From Gemmatimonadaceae bacterium (GTDB lineage Bacteria > Gemmatimonadota > Gemmatimonadetes > Gemmatimonadales > Gemmatimonadaceae), in assembly GCA_013361745.1 (NCBI GenBank), contig JABFXM010000065.1, positions 1 through 5,846 on the forward strand: a stretch of DNA of 5,846 bases, written 5' to 3'. Below, in pieces: positions 1 through 5,846 of the stretch. The notes beneath the pieces were generated by a model. It saw nothing but the letters and a program-made list of their open reading frames with translations. It searched no databases and had not been told where the DNA came from. Both the position numbers and the translations under genes were made by a program. How positions within the stretch are numbered: position 1 is the first letter of the stretch; each line of letters starts with the position of its first letter.

Positions 1-814
1 CAAACGGCCGGATGACCTCGCCCGCGAAGAGGAGCAGCGCGAGCGTGGCGAGGACGGTCGTCGCGTGCGTCATCACCGACCGCGGCAGCGTCTCGTTGAT
101 CGCGCGGTTGAGCGTGTCGTAGAGCGGCTCGTTGCGCTTCTTCTTCAGGTCCTCGCGGACGCGGTCGAAGATGATGATCGTGTCGTTCAGCGAGTAGCCG
201 AGCACGGTGAGGATCGCCGCGATGACCGTCAGCGAAACCTCGAGGTGCATGATCTTGAGGAAGGCGAGCGTCGTGAGGACGTCGTGACCGGTGGCGATGA
301 CCGCGGCGACGCCGAAGCGCCACTCGAAGCGGATCGCGAGATAGATCAGCGTGACCGCGAAGGAGATGAGCAGCGCGATGGCGGCGCCGCGCCGCAGCTC
401 GCTGCCGACACGCGGGCCGACCGCCTCGGTGCGCTTAACCGTGAACGCGTCGGCGCCGTACTTCTGCGTCAGGGCGGTCTGGATCTGCTTCGCCACGTTC
501 TCCGCGCCCGCGTTCTGCTCGGCGACTTCCGTATGACCCTGGGCGCGGACCGTGAACTCGCGATCGGTACCGAACTTCTGGACCTCGGGATTGGAGATGC
601 CGCTCTGCTCGAGGGTCGCGCGGATGGCACCGACGTCAGGCGGCTGCTTGAACTCGAGCTGCATCAGGGTGCCGCCCGTGAACTCGATGCTGTAGTTGAT
701 CCCCTTGAGGATCAGCGACCCGAGGCCGGCGACGACGAAGAGCGCGGTGACGATGACCGCGGTCTTCCACCAGCGGATGAAATCGTAGCGGGTGTCGTGA
801 AAGATTCGCAGCAT
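1..814 (-). CDS. secF: Protein translocase subunit SecF (3' end cut off by the window)
   Basis: SecF is an inner-membrane subunit that works with SecD and SecYEG, using the proton gradient to pull exported proteins through after SecA-driven translocation. 271 residues are visible. There is a first membrane helix at about 17-36, then a periplasmic domain opening with IEFTGGT (43-49), the family's signature. The VGPRVGSEL motif (132-140) leads into helices at about 143-160, 166-185, 194-217 and 247-265. GYSLNDTIIIFDRVRED (206-222) is a near-exact family motif. D211 and R245 align with E. coli SecF D213 and R247, conserved charged residues in the membrane region implicated in function. The last helix and the C-terminus (roughly 30-50 residues) lie beyond position 1. 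The ATG at 814 shares its A with the secD stop codon (TGATG) and has no Shine-Dalgarno sequence, so translation is probably coupled to secD. Identity is secure. Confidence 0.96.
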   Translation of the reverse strand, partial: MLRIFHDTRYDFIRWWKTAVIVTALFVVAGLGSLILKGINYSIEFTGGTLMQLEFKQPPDVGAIRATLEQSGISNPEVQKFGTDREFTVRAQGHTEVAEQNAGAENVAKQIQTALTQKYGADAFTVKRTEAVGPRVGSELRRGAAIALLISFAVTLIYLAIRFEWRFGVAAVIATGHDVLTTLAFLKIMHLEVSLTVIAAILTVLGYSLNDTIIIFDRVREDLKKKRNEPLYDTLNRAINETLPRSVMTHATTVLATLALLLFAGEVIRPF

Positions 815-2505
815 CAGATGCTCAGAGTCTGGGCCGCGCCCTGCTTGCGCTGCAGCCACATGATGTAGAGGGTGCGGACGACGAAGATGCCGGTGAACAT
901 CGAGGCCGCGATGCCGGCGATGAGGGTGACGGCGAAGCCCTTCACCGGACCCGAACCATACTGGTAGAGCACCGCGGCGGTGAGCATCGTCGAGACGTTC
1001 GAGTCGATGATCGCGGGCATGGCGTGGCGGAAGCCCTCGTCGATCGCGGTGCGAACCGTCTTGCCGCGATCGAGCTCCTCACGGATGCGCTCGAAGATCA
1101 GCACGTTCGCGTCGACCGCGATGCCGATCGAGAGCACGAAGCCGGCGAGCCCGGGGAGGGTCAGCACCGCGTCGAAGCCGGAGAGCGTCGCGGCGGTGTA
1201 GAGCACGTACAGGGCGAGGCCGATGATCGCGAGGAAGCCCGAGAAGCGATAGTAGACGAGCATGATGATCACGACGAGCGCGATCGCGAGGAGGCCCGCG
1301 CGCACGCCCGCGTGCACGGAGTCCGCGCCCATCGTCGCGCCGACCTGGCGCACGTCGGCAACCTTGAGGGGCACCGGGAGCGCGCCCGCGCGCAGCACGA
1401 GGGCGAGATCCTGCGCCGCCTGGATGTCGCGGCGGCCCATCGTGATCTGCCCGCGCGTGCTGATCGCGCTCTGGATGACCGGCGGCCTACCCATCACCAG
1501 CTGGTCGAGCACGATCGCCATGTAATCCTTGATGTGCGCGCCGGTCTGCCGCTTGAAGACGCGGCCACCCTCGTTGTTGAGCTGGAAGGTGACGACCGTT
1601 CCCTCCACGGGATCCTGCTGCGGCTTCGCGTCGGTGATCGCCTCGCCGGTGATCATCGGATCCGCGTCGAGCACGTAGAGCATGTGGTAGACGTTCCCCT
1701 GCACGGGGAGCGAATCGTTGCTCCAGCGGAAGACCTTCCGCGGGGGGAGTGCCGCCTGGATCTCGGGGCGCGCGACGAGGTTCGAGATGGTCGGATAGTC
1801 GGCCGAGGCGACGTAGTACTCACCCGGCATCTCACCGCGCTGGATCGCGCGGCTGAAGATCCCGCCCCCGGCGAGGGCGAGCGAATCCTTCGCGGCGGAG
1901 TCCTTCGCCACGCCGGTCTTCGTCGAGTCCTTCGCGTTGAGGGTCGTCTTCTTCGCGGTGTCGCCGAACAGGCCGCTCAGCGACTTGTCGGCGGTCGCGG
2001 CGGTGCCGGGACCGGCGGCCTGCGTGTTCGCGGCGACGACCGTGCCGAGGCTCTTCGCGATCGCGTCGAGACGCGGCAGCGCACGCTCGAGCGCGTTGGT
2101 CTTGTCGGTGATCTGGAACTCGAGGTAGGCCGACTTCTGCAGGAGCTCGCGCGCGCGCTCGGGGTCGTCGATCCCCGGAAGCTCGACGACGATGCGATCG
2201 TTGCCCGCCTTCTGGACGACGGGCTCCGAGACGCCGAACTGGTCGACGCGATTGCGGACGACCTTCAGCGCCCGATCGATGGCGTCGGACTTGTTGGCGA
2301 CGGCGCCCTTGGACTCGTCGATCTCGAGGGCGACGTGCATCCCGCCCTTCAGGTCGAGGCCGAGCTTGATGGGATCGCGCTTCGTCTCGACGATCTGCGA
2401 GACGCCGTTCACGAGCTTCCGCTCCTTCACGGTGCGTGGAACGAGCATCCACGCCGACAGCGCAATGAGCGCCGCGATGAGGCCGAGGCGGTACGAGAGC
2501 TTCAT
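814..2505 (-). CDS. secD: Protein translocase subunit SecD
   Basis: SecD partners SecF in proton-driven completion of protein export at the inner membrane. The protein has 563 residues, shorter than E. coli SecD (about 615). It has a first membrane helix at about 7-22, the signature [11 protein letters not shown] at 48-58, and the first periplasmic subdomain with [14 protein letters not shown] (82-95) and [13 protein letters not shown] (106-118). The second periplasmic part (about 220-395) includes TFQLNNEGG (306-314). Five further helices follow at about 401-418, 422-441, 448-470, 498-515 and 521-546. The motif [19 protein letters not shown] (460-478) carries D465, which aligns with the conserved Asp of the SecD proton pathway (E. 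coli D519). Residues about 155-215 form a low-complexity Ala/Lys/Asp/Thr-rich insert. The ATG at 2505 lies 4 nt after the ribF stop and lacks a clear Shine-Dalgarno sequence. It was chosen because the membrane helix starts a few residues later. secF follows with a 1-nt overlap. Identity is secure. Confidence 0.97.
   Translation of the reverse strand: MKLSYRLGLIAALIALSAWMLVPRTVKERKLVNGVSQIVETKRDPIKLGLDLKGGMHVALEIDESKGAVANKSDAIDRALKVVRNRVDQFGVSEPVVQKAGNDRIVVELPGIDDPERARELLQKSAYLEFQITDKTNALERALPRLDAIAKSLGTVVAANTQAAGPGTAATADKSLSGLFGDTAKKTTLNAKDSTKTGVAKDSAAKDSLALAGGGIFSRAIQRGEMPGEYYVASADYPTISNLVARPEIQAALPPRKVFRWSNDSLPVQGNVYHMLYVLDADPMITGEAITDAKPQQDPVEGTVVTFQLNNEGGRVFKRQTGAHIKDYMAIVLDQLVMGRPPVIQSAISTRGQITMGRRDIQAAQDLALVLRAGALPVPLKVADVRQVGATMGADSVHAGVRAGLLAIALVVIIMLVYYRFSGFLAIIGLALYVLYTAATLSGFDAVLTLPGLAGFVLSIGIAVDANVLIFERIREELDRGKTVRTAIDEGFRHAMPAIIDSNVSTMLTAAVLYQYGSGPVKGFAVTLIAGIAASMFTGIFVVRTLYIMWLQRKQGAAQTLSI
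1861..2043 (-). repeat. Low-complexity insert in SecD with three AKDS repeats
   Basis: This stretch codes SecD residues about 155-215, rich in Ala, Lys, Asp, Ser, Thr and Gly. It sits between the first periplasmic subdomain and the rest of the ectodomain. Within it AKDS occurs three times (residues 191-194, 200-203, 205-208). At DNA level the plus strand shows ga(a/g)tccttcgc at 1883-1893, 1898-1908 and 1925-1935. The reading frame runs through without interruption. It is probably a flexible linker or surface loop. Whether it has a role in the periplasm cannot be told from the sequence. Confidence 0.7.
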
Positions 2506-2509
2506 GCGA

Positions 2510-3490
2510 CTACTGATGGGGGGTAAGCGATGCAGCGGAGCTAGGAAAGGTACGGCCCGGCGAGAGGGCAGTCAACGCGCGGCGAGCCGCTTCCTCGTCG
2601 CGTCGCAGCTGTTCGACGAGCGCGGCCGCGCTCTCGAAACGTCTGGTGTCACGCAGTCGCGCGACGAAATCGACGCGAACGGTCCGCTCGTACCAGTCGC
2701 CCTCGGCGTCGAAGAGGTGCACCTCGAGCGCCCGCTCCGCGTCGCCGAAGGTCGGGCGCGCGCCGAGGTTCATCATTCCGCCGAAAGGGCCGCGGTGCGT
2801 CTGCGCTCTCACCGCGTATACACCCTCCGGGGGAAGAAGCTTCCGCGGGGAGGGGGGCGCGATGTTGAGTGTTCGGTAGCCGAGCTCGCGCCCGCGCTGC
2901 GCGCCCGTCACGACGCGTCCGCTCACGGAGTACAGCCGTCCGAGACCATGCGCGGCTCGCTCGAGGTCGCCACCCGCGATGGCGCGGCGAATCGCCGTCG
3001 ACGAGATCGCCCGCCCATCCGGATCGCCGACGGGCGGAATCACCTCGACGCGGAAACCGCGGCGAGCGCCGAGCGAACGCAGCACCTCGGTGTCCCCGCT
3101 GCGACCGCGGCCGAAGCCATGGTCATGGCCAATCAGCAGCTCGCGCATCCCGTACCGGGCCTCGAGCACGTCGGTGACGAACGCCTCGGCGCTCAGCCGG
3201 CTGAATGCGGCCGTGAAGGGGATGACGATCGCGTAGTCGATTCCGCTCTCGACGATCACCTCGAGCTTCTCGTGCCCCACCGTGAGCAGCGCCGGCGCCG
3301 CCTGCGGGTTCACGACTTCGAGGGGATGTGGGTCGAAGGTGACGAGGACGCTCGGCAGTCCTCGCGCCGCGGCGCGGGCGACGAGTCGGGCGAGGACGTC
3401 CTGGTGACCACGGTGCACGCCGTCGAAGGTGCCGACGGTGATCACTGAACCGGCGGCGAGCGCGGGAAGCGCGAGGAGTGGCTCAGCCAT
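2510..3490 (-). CDS. ribF: Bifunctional riboflavin kinase / FAD synthetase RibF
   Basis: This cytoplasmic enzyme phosphorylates riboflavin to FMN and then adenylylates FMN to FAD. The protein has 326 residues, near the usual 300-330. The N-terminal nucleotidyltransferase (FAD synthetase) domain shows [11 protein letters not shown] (20-30) with the HxGH motif at 26-29, FDPHP (52-56), [13 protein letters not shown] (121-133) and [10 protein letters not shown] (162-171). The C-terminal flavokinase domain shows [20 protein letters not shown] (191-210), EGVYAVRA (222-229), [10 protein letters not shown] (241-250) and EVHLFD (256-261). E256 is in the place of the family's catalytic base. Oddity: the usual PTAN motif reads RTLN (206-209), keeping Thr and Asn but not Pro and Ala. 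About 20 residues after 305 form a nonconserved tail. The frame is open upstream to 3589, but the ATG at 3490 fits the family N-terminus and gives an 8-nt overlap (ATGGCTGA) with truB. No Shine-Dalgarno sequence is seen. Confidence 0.95.
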   Translation of the reverse strand: MAEPLLALPALAAGSVITVGTFDGVHRGHQDVLARLVARAAARGLPSVLVTFDPHPLEVVNPQAAPALLTVGHEKLEVIVESGIDYAIVIPFTAAFSRLSAEAFVTDVLEARYGMRELLIGHDHGFGRGRSGDTEVLRSLGARRGFRVEVIPPVGDPDGRAISSTAIRRAIAGGDLERAAHGLGRLYSVSGRVVTGAQRGRELGYRTLNIAPPSPRKLLPPEGVYAVRAQTHRGPFGGMMNLGARPTFGDAERALEVHLFDAEGDWYERTVRVDFVARLRDTRRFESAAALVEQLRRDEEAARRALTALSPGRTFPSSAASLTPHQ

Positions 3491-4343
3491 CGACGAGCAC
3501 GACGCGCGGCTGCCAGACGTCACCATCGGCTTCGGCGACGGCGACGAGCTCCCCGGCATCGTCCACCATCGCGGCGAGAGCACCAGCATCCCCTTCGCGC
3601 GGAATCGTCATCCCGCGGGCGACCCGCGCTCGCGCGCCGGCGTCGAGGGCGACACGCTCCGCCCGTGGGATCGCCTCCAGCGGCGATCGCACAGCGGCGG
3701 GAGTGATCGCGTCGACCGCGACGGCATCGCGCACCGCGAAGCCGCCGCTCGCCGTTCGGCGCAGCGCGGTGAGATGAGCGGCGCTGCCCGCCGCGCGCCC
3801 GAGGTCGCGGGCGAGGGCACGAATGTACGTACCACCGCCACAGACGACGGTCACGTCGCATTCGGCCTCGCGCCAGGCGCGAACCTCCCAGCGAGCGACA
3901 CGAATGGGCACCGCGGCAAGAGCGAGCGCCTGTCCGCGTCGCGCGGCAGCGTACGCACGCGTGCCGCCGACCTGCTTCGCGGAGTACGCCGGGGGAACCT
4001 GCTCGATCTCGCCGGTGAGCGAGTCGATCGCCTTCTCGACCGCCGCGCGCGGTGGGGCGGGCGCGGTGGCGGTGACGGTGCCCGTCAGGTCATCGGTGTC
4101 GGTCTCGGCACCGAAGGCGATCGTCGCGTCGTAGACCTTCGGCTCGCCGTCGAGGTACGGCAGCAGCCGCGTCGCGCGACCGACGAGCAGGACGAGCAGG
4201 CCGGTCGCGAAGGGATCGAGAGTGCCGCCGTGCCCGATGCGTCGCGTGCCGAGCGCCCGGCGCGCCCGGTCGACGGCATCGTGCGAGGTCATCCCCGCCG
4301 GCTTGTCGACGAGGAGCAGACCGTCATCGGGATGCTTCGCCAT
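3483..4343 (-). CDS. truB: tRNA pseudouridine(55) synthase TruB
   Basis: TruB converts U55 in the T-loop of most elongator tRNAs to pseudouridine and also acts as a tRNA folding chaperone. The protein has 286 residues, within the family range. It opens with GLLLVDKPAGMTSHDAV (8-24). The catalytic motif GHGGTLDPFATGLL (37-50) holds the nucleophile D43, and Gly39 replaces the Thr found in E. coli (GHTG). Further family blocks are VYDATIAFGAETDTDDLTG (70-88), QVPPAYSAKQVGGTRAY (115-131), GGGTYIRALARDLG (169-182) and LRRTASGGF (194-202). A short PUA-like C-terminal region follows from about 228. The frame is open upstream to 4571, overlapping rbfA, but the N-terminal family motif begins 7 residues after the ATG at 4343, so I take that start. 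It overlaps rbfA by 20 nt. The mRNA just before it is pyrimidine-rich with no Shine-Dalgarno sequence, which suggests coupling to rbfA translation. Confidence 0.95.
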   Translation of the reverse strand: MAKHPDDGLLLVDKPAGMTSHDAVDRARRALGTRRIGHGGTLDPFATGLLVLLVGRATRLLPYLDGEPKVYDATIAFGAETDTDDLTGTVTATAPAPPRAAVEKAIDSLTGEIEQVPPAYSAKQVGGTRAYAAARRGQALALAAVPIRVARWEVRAWREAECDVTVVCGGGTYIRALARDLGRAAGSAAHLTALRRTASGGFAVRDAVAVDAITPAAVRSPLEAIPRAERVALDAGARARVARGMTIPREGDAGALAAMVDDAGELVAVAEADGDVWQPRVVLVDG

Positions 4344-4713
4344 CCGGATCAGAGGGAGGCGCGGGAGGGATGTGGATCTGCGAGAGCAGCGTCTCGATCC
4401 GCGCCGCGCGGGCCACGCTCTCGTCCTCGACGAAATGCACTTCCGGCGCGACGCGCAGGCGCAGCGCGCGCGCGAGTCGCGAGCGGAGATGACCCTCGAC
4501 GCTCGCCAGCCCTTCGAGAGTGGACGCACGCTGCGATTCTTCGCCGAGGATGCTGACGAAGATCTTGGCATGCCGAAGGTCGCGCGTCAGATCGACACCC
4601 GTCACGGTGACGAGCGCGGTGACGCGCGGGTCCTTCACTCCCTCGGCGAGAAAGCCGGCGACCTCCTCGCGGATCGCCTCGGCGACCCGGTCGGAGCGTT
4701 GATGCTTGGCCAT
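4324..4713 (-). CDS. rbfA: 30S ribosome-binding factor RbfA
   Basis: RbfA is a small KH-fold protein that binds the 30S precursor near the 5' end of 16S rRNA, aids late maturation and is needed for cold adaptation in E. coli. The protein has 129 residues, the usual size. Diagnostic stretches are RSDRVAEAIREEVAGFL (6-22) and VKDPRVTALVTVTGVDLTRD (26-45), followed by LRHAKIFVSIL (46-56). The C-terminal core reads LRSRLARALRLRVAPEVHFV (76-95) and continues through EDESVARAARIETLLSQI, ending in a Pro-rich tail (PPAPPSDPDG). The ATG at 4713 is preceded, 4 nt away, by GGAGG, the only strong ribosome-binding site in the window, but that site lies inside a hairpin. The gene starts 13 nt after the infB stop and overlaps truB by 20 nt. 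The infB-rbfA-truB neighbourhood confirms the call. Confidence 0.96.
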   Translation of the reverse strand: MAKHQRSDRVAEAIREEVAGFLAEGVKDPRVTALVTVTGVDLTRDLRHAKIFVSILGEESQRASTLEGLASVEGHLRSRLARALRLRVAPEVHFVEDESVARAARIETLLSQIHIPPAPPSDPDGEASR

Positions 4714-4742
4714 GGCGCCTCCGCCGTCAGGCGGAGGGCGCC
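4714..4742 (-). promoter_or_regulatory. Hairpin at the infB-rbfA junction hiding the rbfA ribosome-binding site
   Basis: On the mRNA strand the 5' arm is GGCGCCCUCCGCC (4742-4730), the loop is UGAC (4729-4726) and the 3' arm is GGCGGAGGCGCC (4725-4714). All 12 bases of the 3' arm pair, leaving one unpaired C bulged in the 5' arm. The infB stop UGA lies in the loop, the rbfA Shine-Dalgarno GGAGG lies in the 3' arm, and the rbfA AUG follows directly. No U-tract follows on either strand, so this does not look like an intrinsic terminator. I infer a translational coupling switch, in which ribosomes finishing infB open the stem and expose the rbfA start. The pairing is seen in the sequence; the regulatory role is inference. 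Confidence 0.65.
4718..4722 (-). promoter_or_regulatory. Shine-Dalgarno sequence of rbfA
   Basis: GGAGG lies on the minus strand 4 nt before the rbfA ATG at 4713, a short but workable spacing. It is a perfect anti-16S core match and fixes the rbfA start. All five bases fall within the 3' arm of the junction hairpin at 4714-4742. Confidence 0.8.
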
Positions 4743-5846
4743 GCGGCCAGCGTCCGGGCGACCTCCTCCGTGCGATAGCACTCGATCACGTCGCCGATCT
4801 TGATGTCGTTGAAGTTCTCGACACCGATACCGCACTCGAAACCTTCGCGGACTTCCTTCACGTCGTCCTTGAAGCGGCGGAGCGACCCGATCGTGCCATC
4901 GTAGACTTCCACGCCGTCGCGGATGACGCGCACCCGCGCCTGACGGTTGATGATGCCGCTGCGTACCGAGCACCCGGCGACGACACCTATCTTCGGCACC
5001 TTGAAGGTCTCGCGAACTTCGGCCTCGCCGAGGATGACTTCCTTCTCCTCCGGACGCAGCAGCCCCTCGAGCGCGGCGCGCACGTCGGCGACCGCCTCGT
5101 AGATGATGCGGTAGAGCTTGATGTCGACGCCCTCGCGCTCCGCCGCGTTGCGCGCGTTGTTGTCGGGACGCACGTGGAAGCCGACGATGATCGCGCCCGA
5201 CGCGCGGGCGAGCAGGATGTCGCTCTCCGTGATCGCGCCGACGCCGCGGTGCACGATCTCGACCTGCACCTCGTTGTTCGACAGCTGCTGCAGCGCGTCG
5301 GCGAGCGCTTCCGCCGGACCGCCCTGATCGGCCTTGATGAGGATGCGGAGGTTCCGCTTCTCACCAGTGCCGGTCTGCGCCATGAAGTCCTCGAGCGTGA
5401 CGACCTGGCCGCGGGTCATGCGGCGGCTCTTCGCCTCGCGATCGAGGCGCTGGCGGCGCTGCGCGGTCTCGCGCGCGTCGGTCGCGTCCTCGACGACGAT
5501 GAGCTGATCGCCCGCCATCGGCACGCCCTCGAAGCCGAGGACCTGCACGGGGATCGCGGGCCCCGCTTCCTTCACCTGCTTCCCGCGCTCGTCGAGCAGC
5601 GCGCGAACGCGGCCGGAGTACATGCCGCAGATGAAATCGTCGCCGACGTTAAGCGTCCCGTTCTGCACGAGGATGGTCGCGACGGGACCCTTCCCCGGAT
5701 CGAGCTGCGCCTCGACCACGGTGCCCGTCGCGCGGCGGTCGGGGTTCGCCTTCAGGTCGAGGATTTCGGCCTGGAGGAGAATCTGGTCGAGCAGGACGTC
5801 GACGTTGGTGCCCTCCTTCGCCGAGATCTCGGTCGAGAGCGTGGTG
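4727..5846 (-). CDS. infB: Translation initiation factor IF2 (C-terminal part; 5' end outside the window)
   Basis: IF2 is the GTPase that brings fMet-tRNA to the 30S subunit and promotes 50S joining. The window holds the last 372 residues. The fragment begins inside the G domain: EISAKEGTNVDVLLDQILLQ (6-25) contains the SAK element that contacts the guanine base. ANPDRRATGTVVEAQLDPGK (33-52) opens domain II, a beta barrel that includes GPVATILVQNGTLNVGD (53-69). Domain III starts at about 162 (KRNLRILIKADQGGPAEAL). The C2 domain, which binds fMet-tRNA, includes GEAEVRETFKVPKIGVVAGC (273-292) and ECGIGVENFNDIKIGD (337-352), and the protein ends at EEVARTLAAAPSA. All blocks are close to the family consensus. 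The GTG at 5719 is internal, not a start. The stop lies in the loop of the hairpin that precedes rbfA. The G1-G4 motifs and the variable N-terminal region are not visible. Confidence 0.97.
   Translation of the reverse strand, partial: TTLSTEISAKEGTNVDVLLDQILLQAEILDLKANPDRRATGTVVEAQLDPGKGPVATILVQNGTLNVGDDFICGMYSGRVRALLDERGKQVKEAGPAIPVQVLGFEGVPMAGDQLIVVEDATDARETAQRRQRLDREAKSRRMTRGQVVTLEDFMAQTGTGEKRNLRILIKADQGGPAEALADALQQLSNNEVQVEIVHRGVGAITESDILLARASGAIIVGFHVRPDNNARNAAEREGVDIKLYRIIYEAVADVRAALEGLLRPEEKEVILGEAEVRETFKVPKIGVVAGCSVRSGIINRQARVRVIRDGVEVYDGTIGSLRRFKDDVKEVREGFECGIGVENFNDIKIGDVIECYRTEEVARTLAAAPSA

Noticed and set aside
2518..2523. Run of six G (six C in the mRNA) near the end of ribF, possible slippage site
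   Set aside because: It lies a few codons before the stop in a nonconserved tail, so a shift would have little effect. Nothing suggests programmed frameshifting.
1024..2526. 500-codon plus-strand open frame antisense to secD
   Set aside because: It is rich in Arg, Asp, Glu and Ala with no domain-like pattern, as expected from the complement of a high-GC gene. secD on the other strand matches its family throughout.
2823..2854. Imperfect inverted repeat (CCCTCC...GGAGGG with inner GGAAG/CTTCC)
   Set aside because: It lies inside ribF coding for a normal RKLLPPEG stretch of the flavokinase domain, has an internal mismatch loop and sits at no gene boundary, so it is probably chance in GC-rich DNA.
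2192..3448. 418-codon plus-strand open frame crossing the secD-ribF junction
   Set aside because: It runs antisense through two well-supported genes and shows no recognisable motif; high GC makes stop codons rare in all frames.
3491..3589. Upstream extension of the RibF frame (33 extra residues)
   Set aside because: It lies fully within truB, is Ser/Pro/Arg-rich and unlike any RibF N-terminus. The ATG at 3490 fits the family.
4344..4571. Upstream extension of the TruB frame (76 extra residues)
   Set aside because: It overlaps rbfA out of frame and is Arg/Ser-rich without family similarity. The ATG at 4343 sits directly before the conserved N-terminal motif.
4714..4742. Reading the infB-rbfA hairpin as an intrinsic terminator
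   Set aside because: No T-tract follows the stem on either strand, and the rbfA coding sequence begins at once.

Overview
The window is one uninterrupted, GC-rich, minus-strand gene train from a bacterial chromosome. In transcription order (right to left) it holds infB (3' part), rbfA, truB, ribF, secD and secF (5' part). All six are recognisable housekeeping genes. They are packed with gaps of 13 and 4 nt and overlaps of 20, 8 and 1 nt, and no stretch longer than 13 bases lies outside a gene. I see no RNA gene, mobile element, CRISPR array, internal promoter or terminator. Both ends of the window cut through genes.

The right half (about 3483-5846) is the translation and ribosome-maturation part: initiation factor IF2, the 30S maturation factor RbfA and the tRNA Psi55 synthase TruB. 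This is the conserved core of the nusA-infB operon. RibF, the bifunctional flavokinase/FAD synthetase, follows truB as in many bacteria. The left half (1-2505) encodes SecD and SecF, the proton-driven membrane partners of the SecYEG translocon. The run therefore joins making ribosomes, modifying tRNA, making FMN/FAD and exporting proteins in what looks like a single transcription unit. Neither rpsO (often next to truB/ribF) nor yajC (often before secD) is present in the visible part.

Organism: the very high GC content with G/C-rich third codon positions, separate secD and secF genes directly after ribF, and a SecD with an Ala/Lys/Asp-rich insert suggest a high-GC Gram-negative lineage. Gemmatimonadota is my best guess, with Myxococcota or Acidobacteriota as alternatives. 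This is inference from style, not from a marker gene.

The most noteworthy non-coding signal is a near-perfect 12-bp hairpin at the infB-rbfA junction. Its tetraloop contains the infB stop codon and its 3' arm contains the rbfA Shine-Dalgarno sequence. That is also the only clear ribosome-binding site in the window, since the other four downstream genes start without one and appear to depend on translational coupling. I found no evidence of an undescribed multi-gene system. The remaining points of interest are a changed PTAN motif in RibF, the SecD insert and the gene order.
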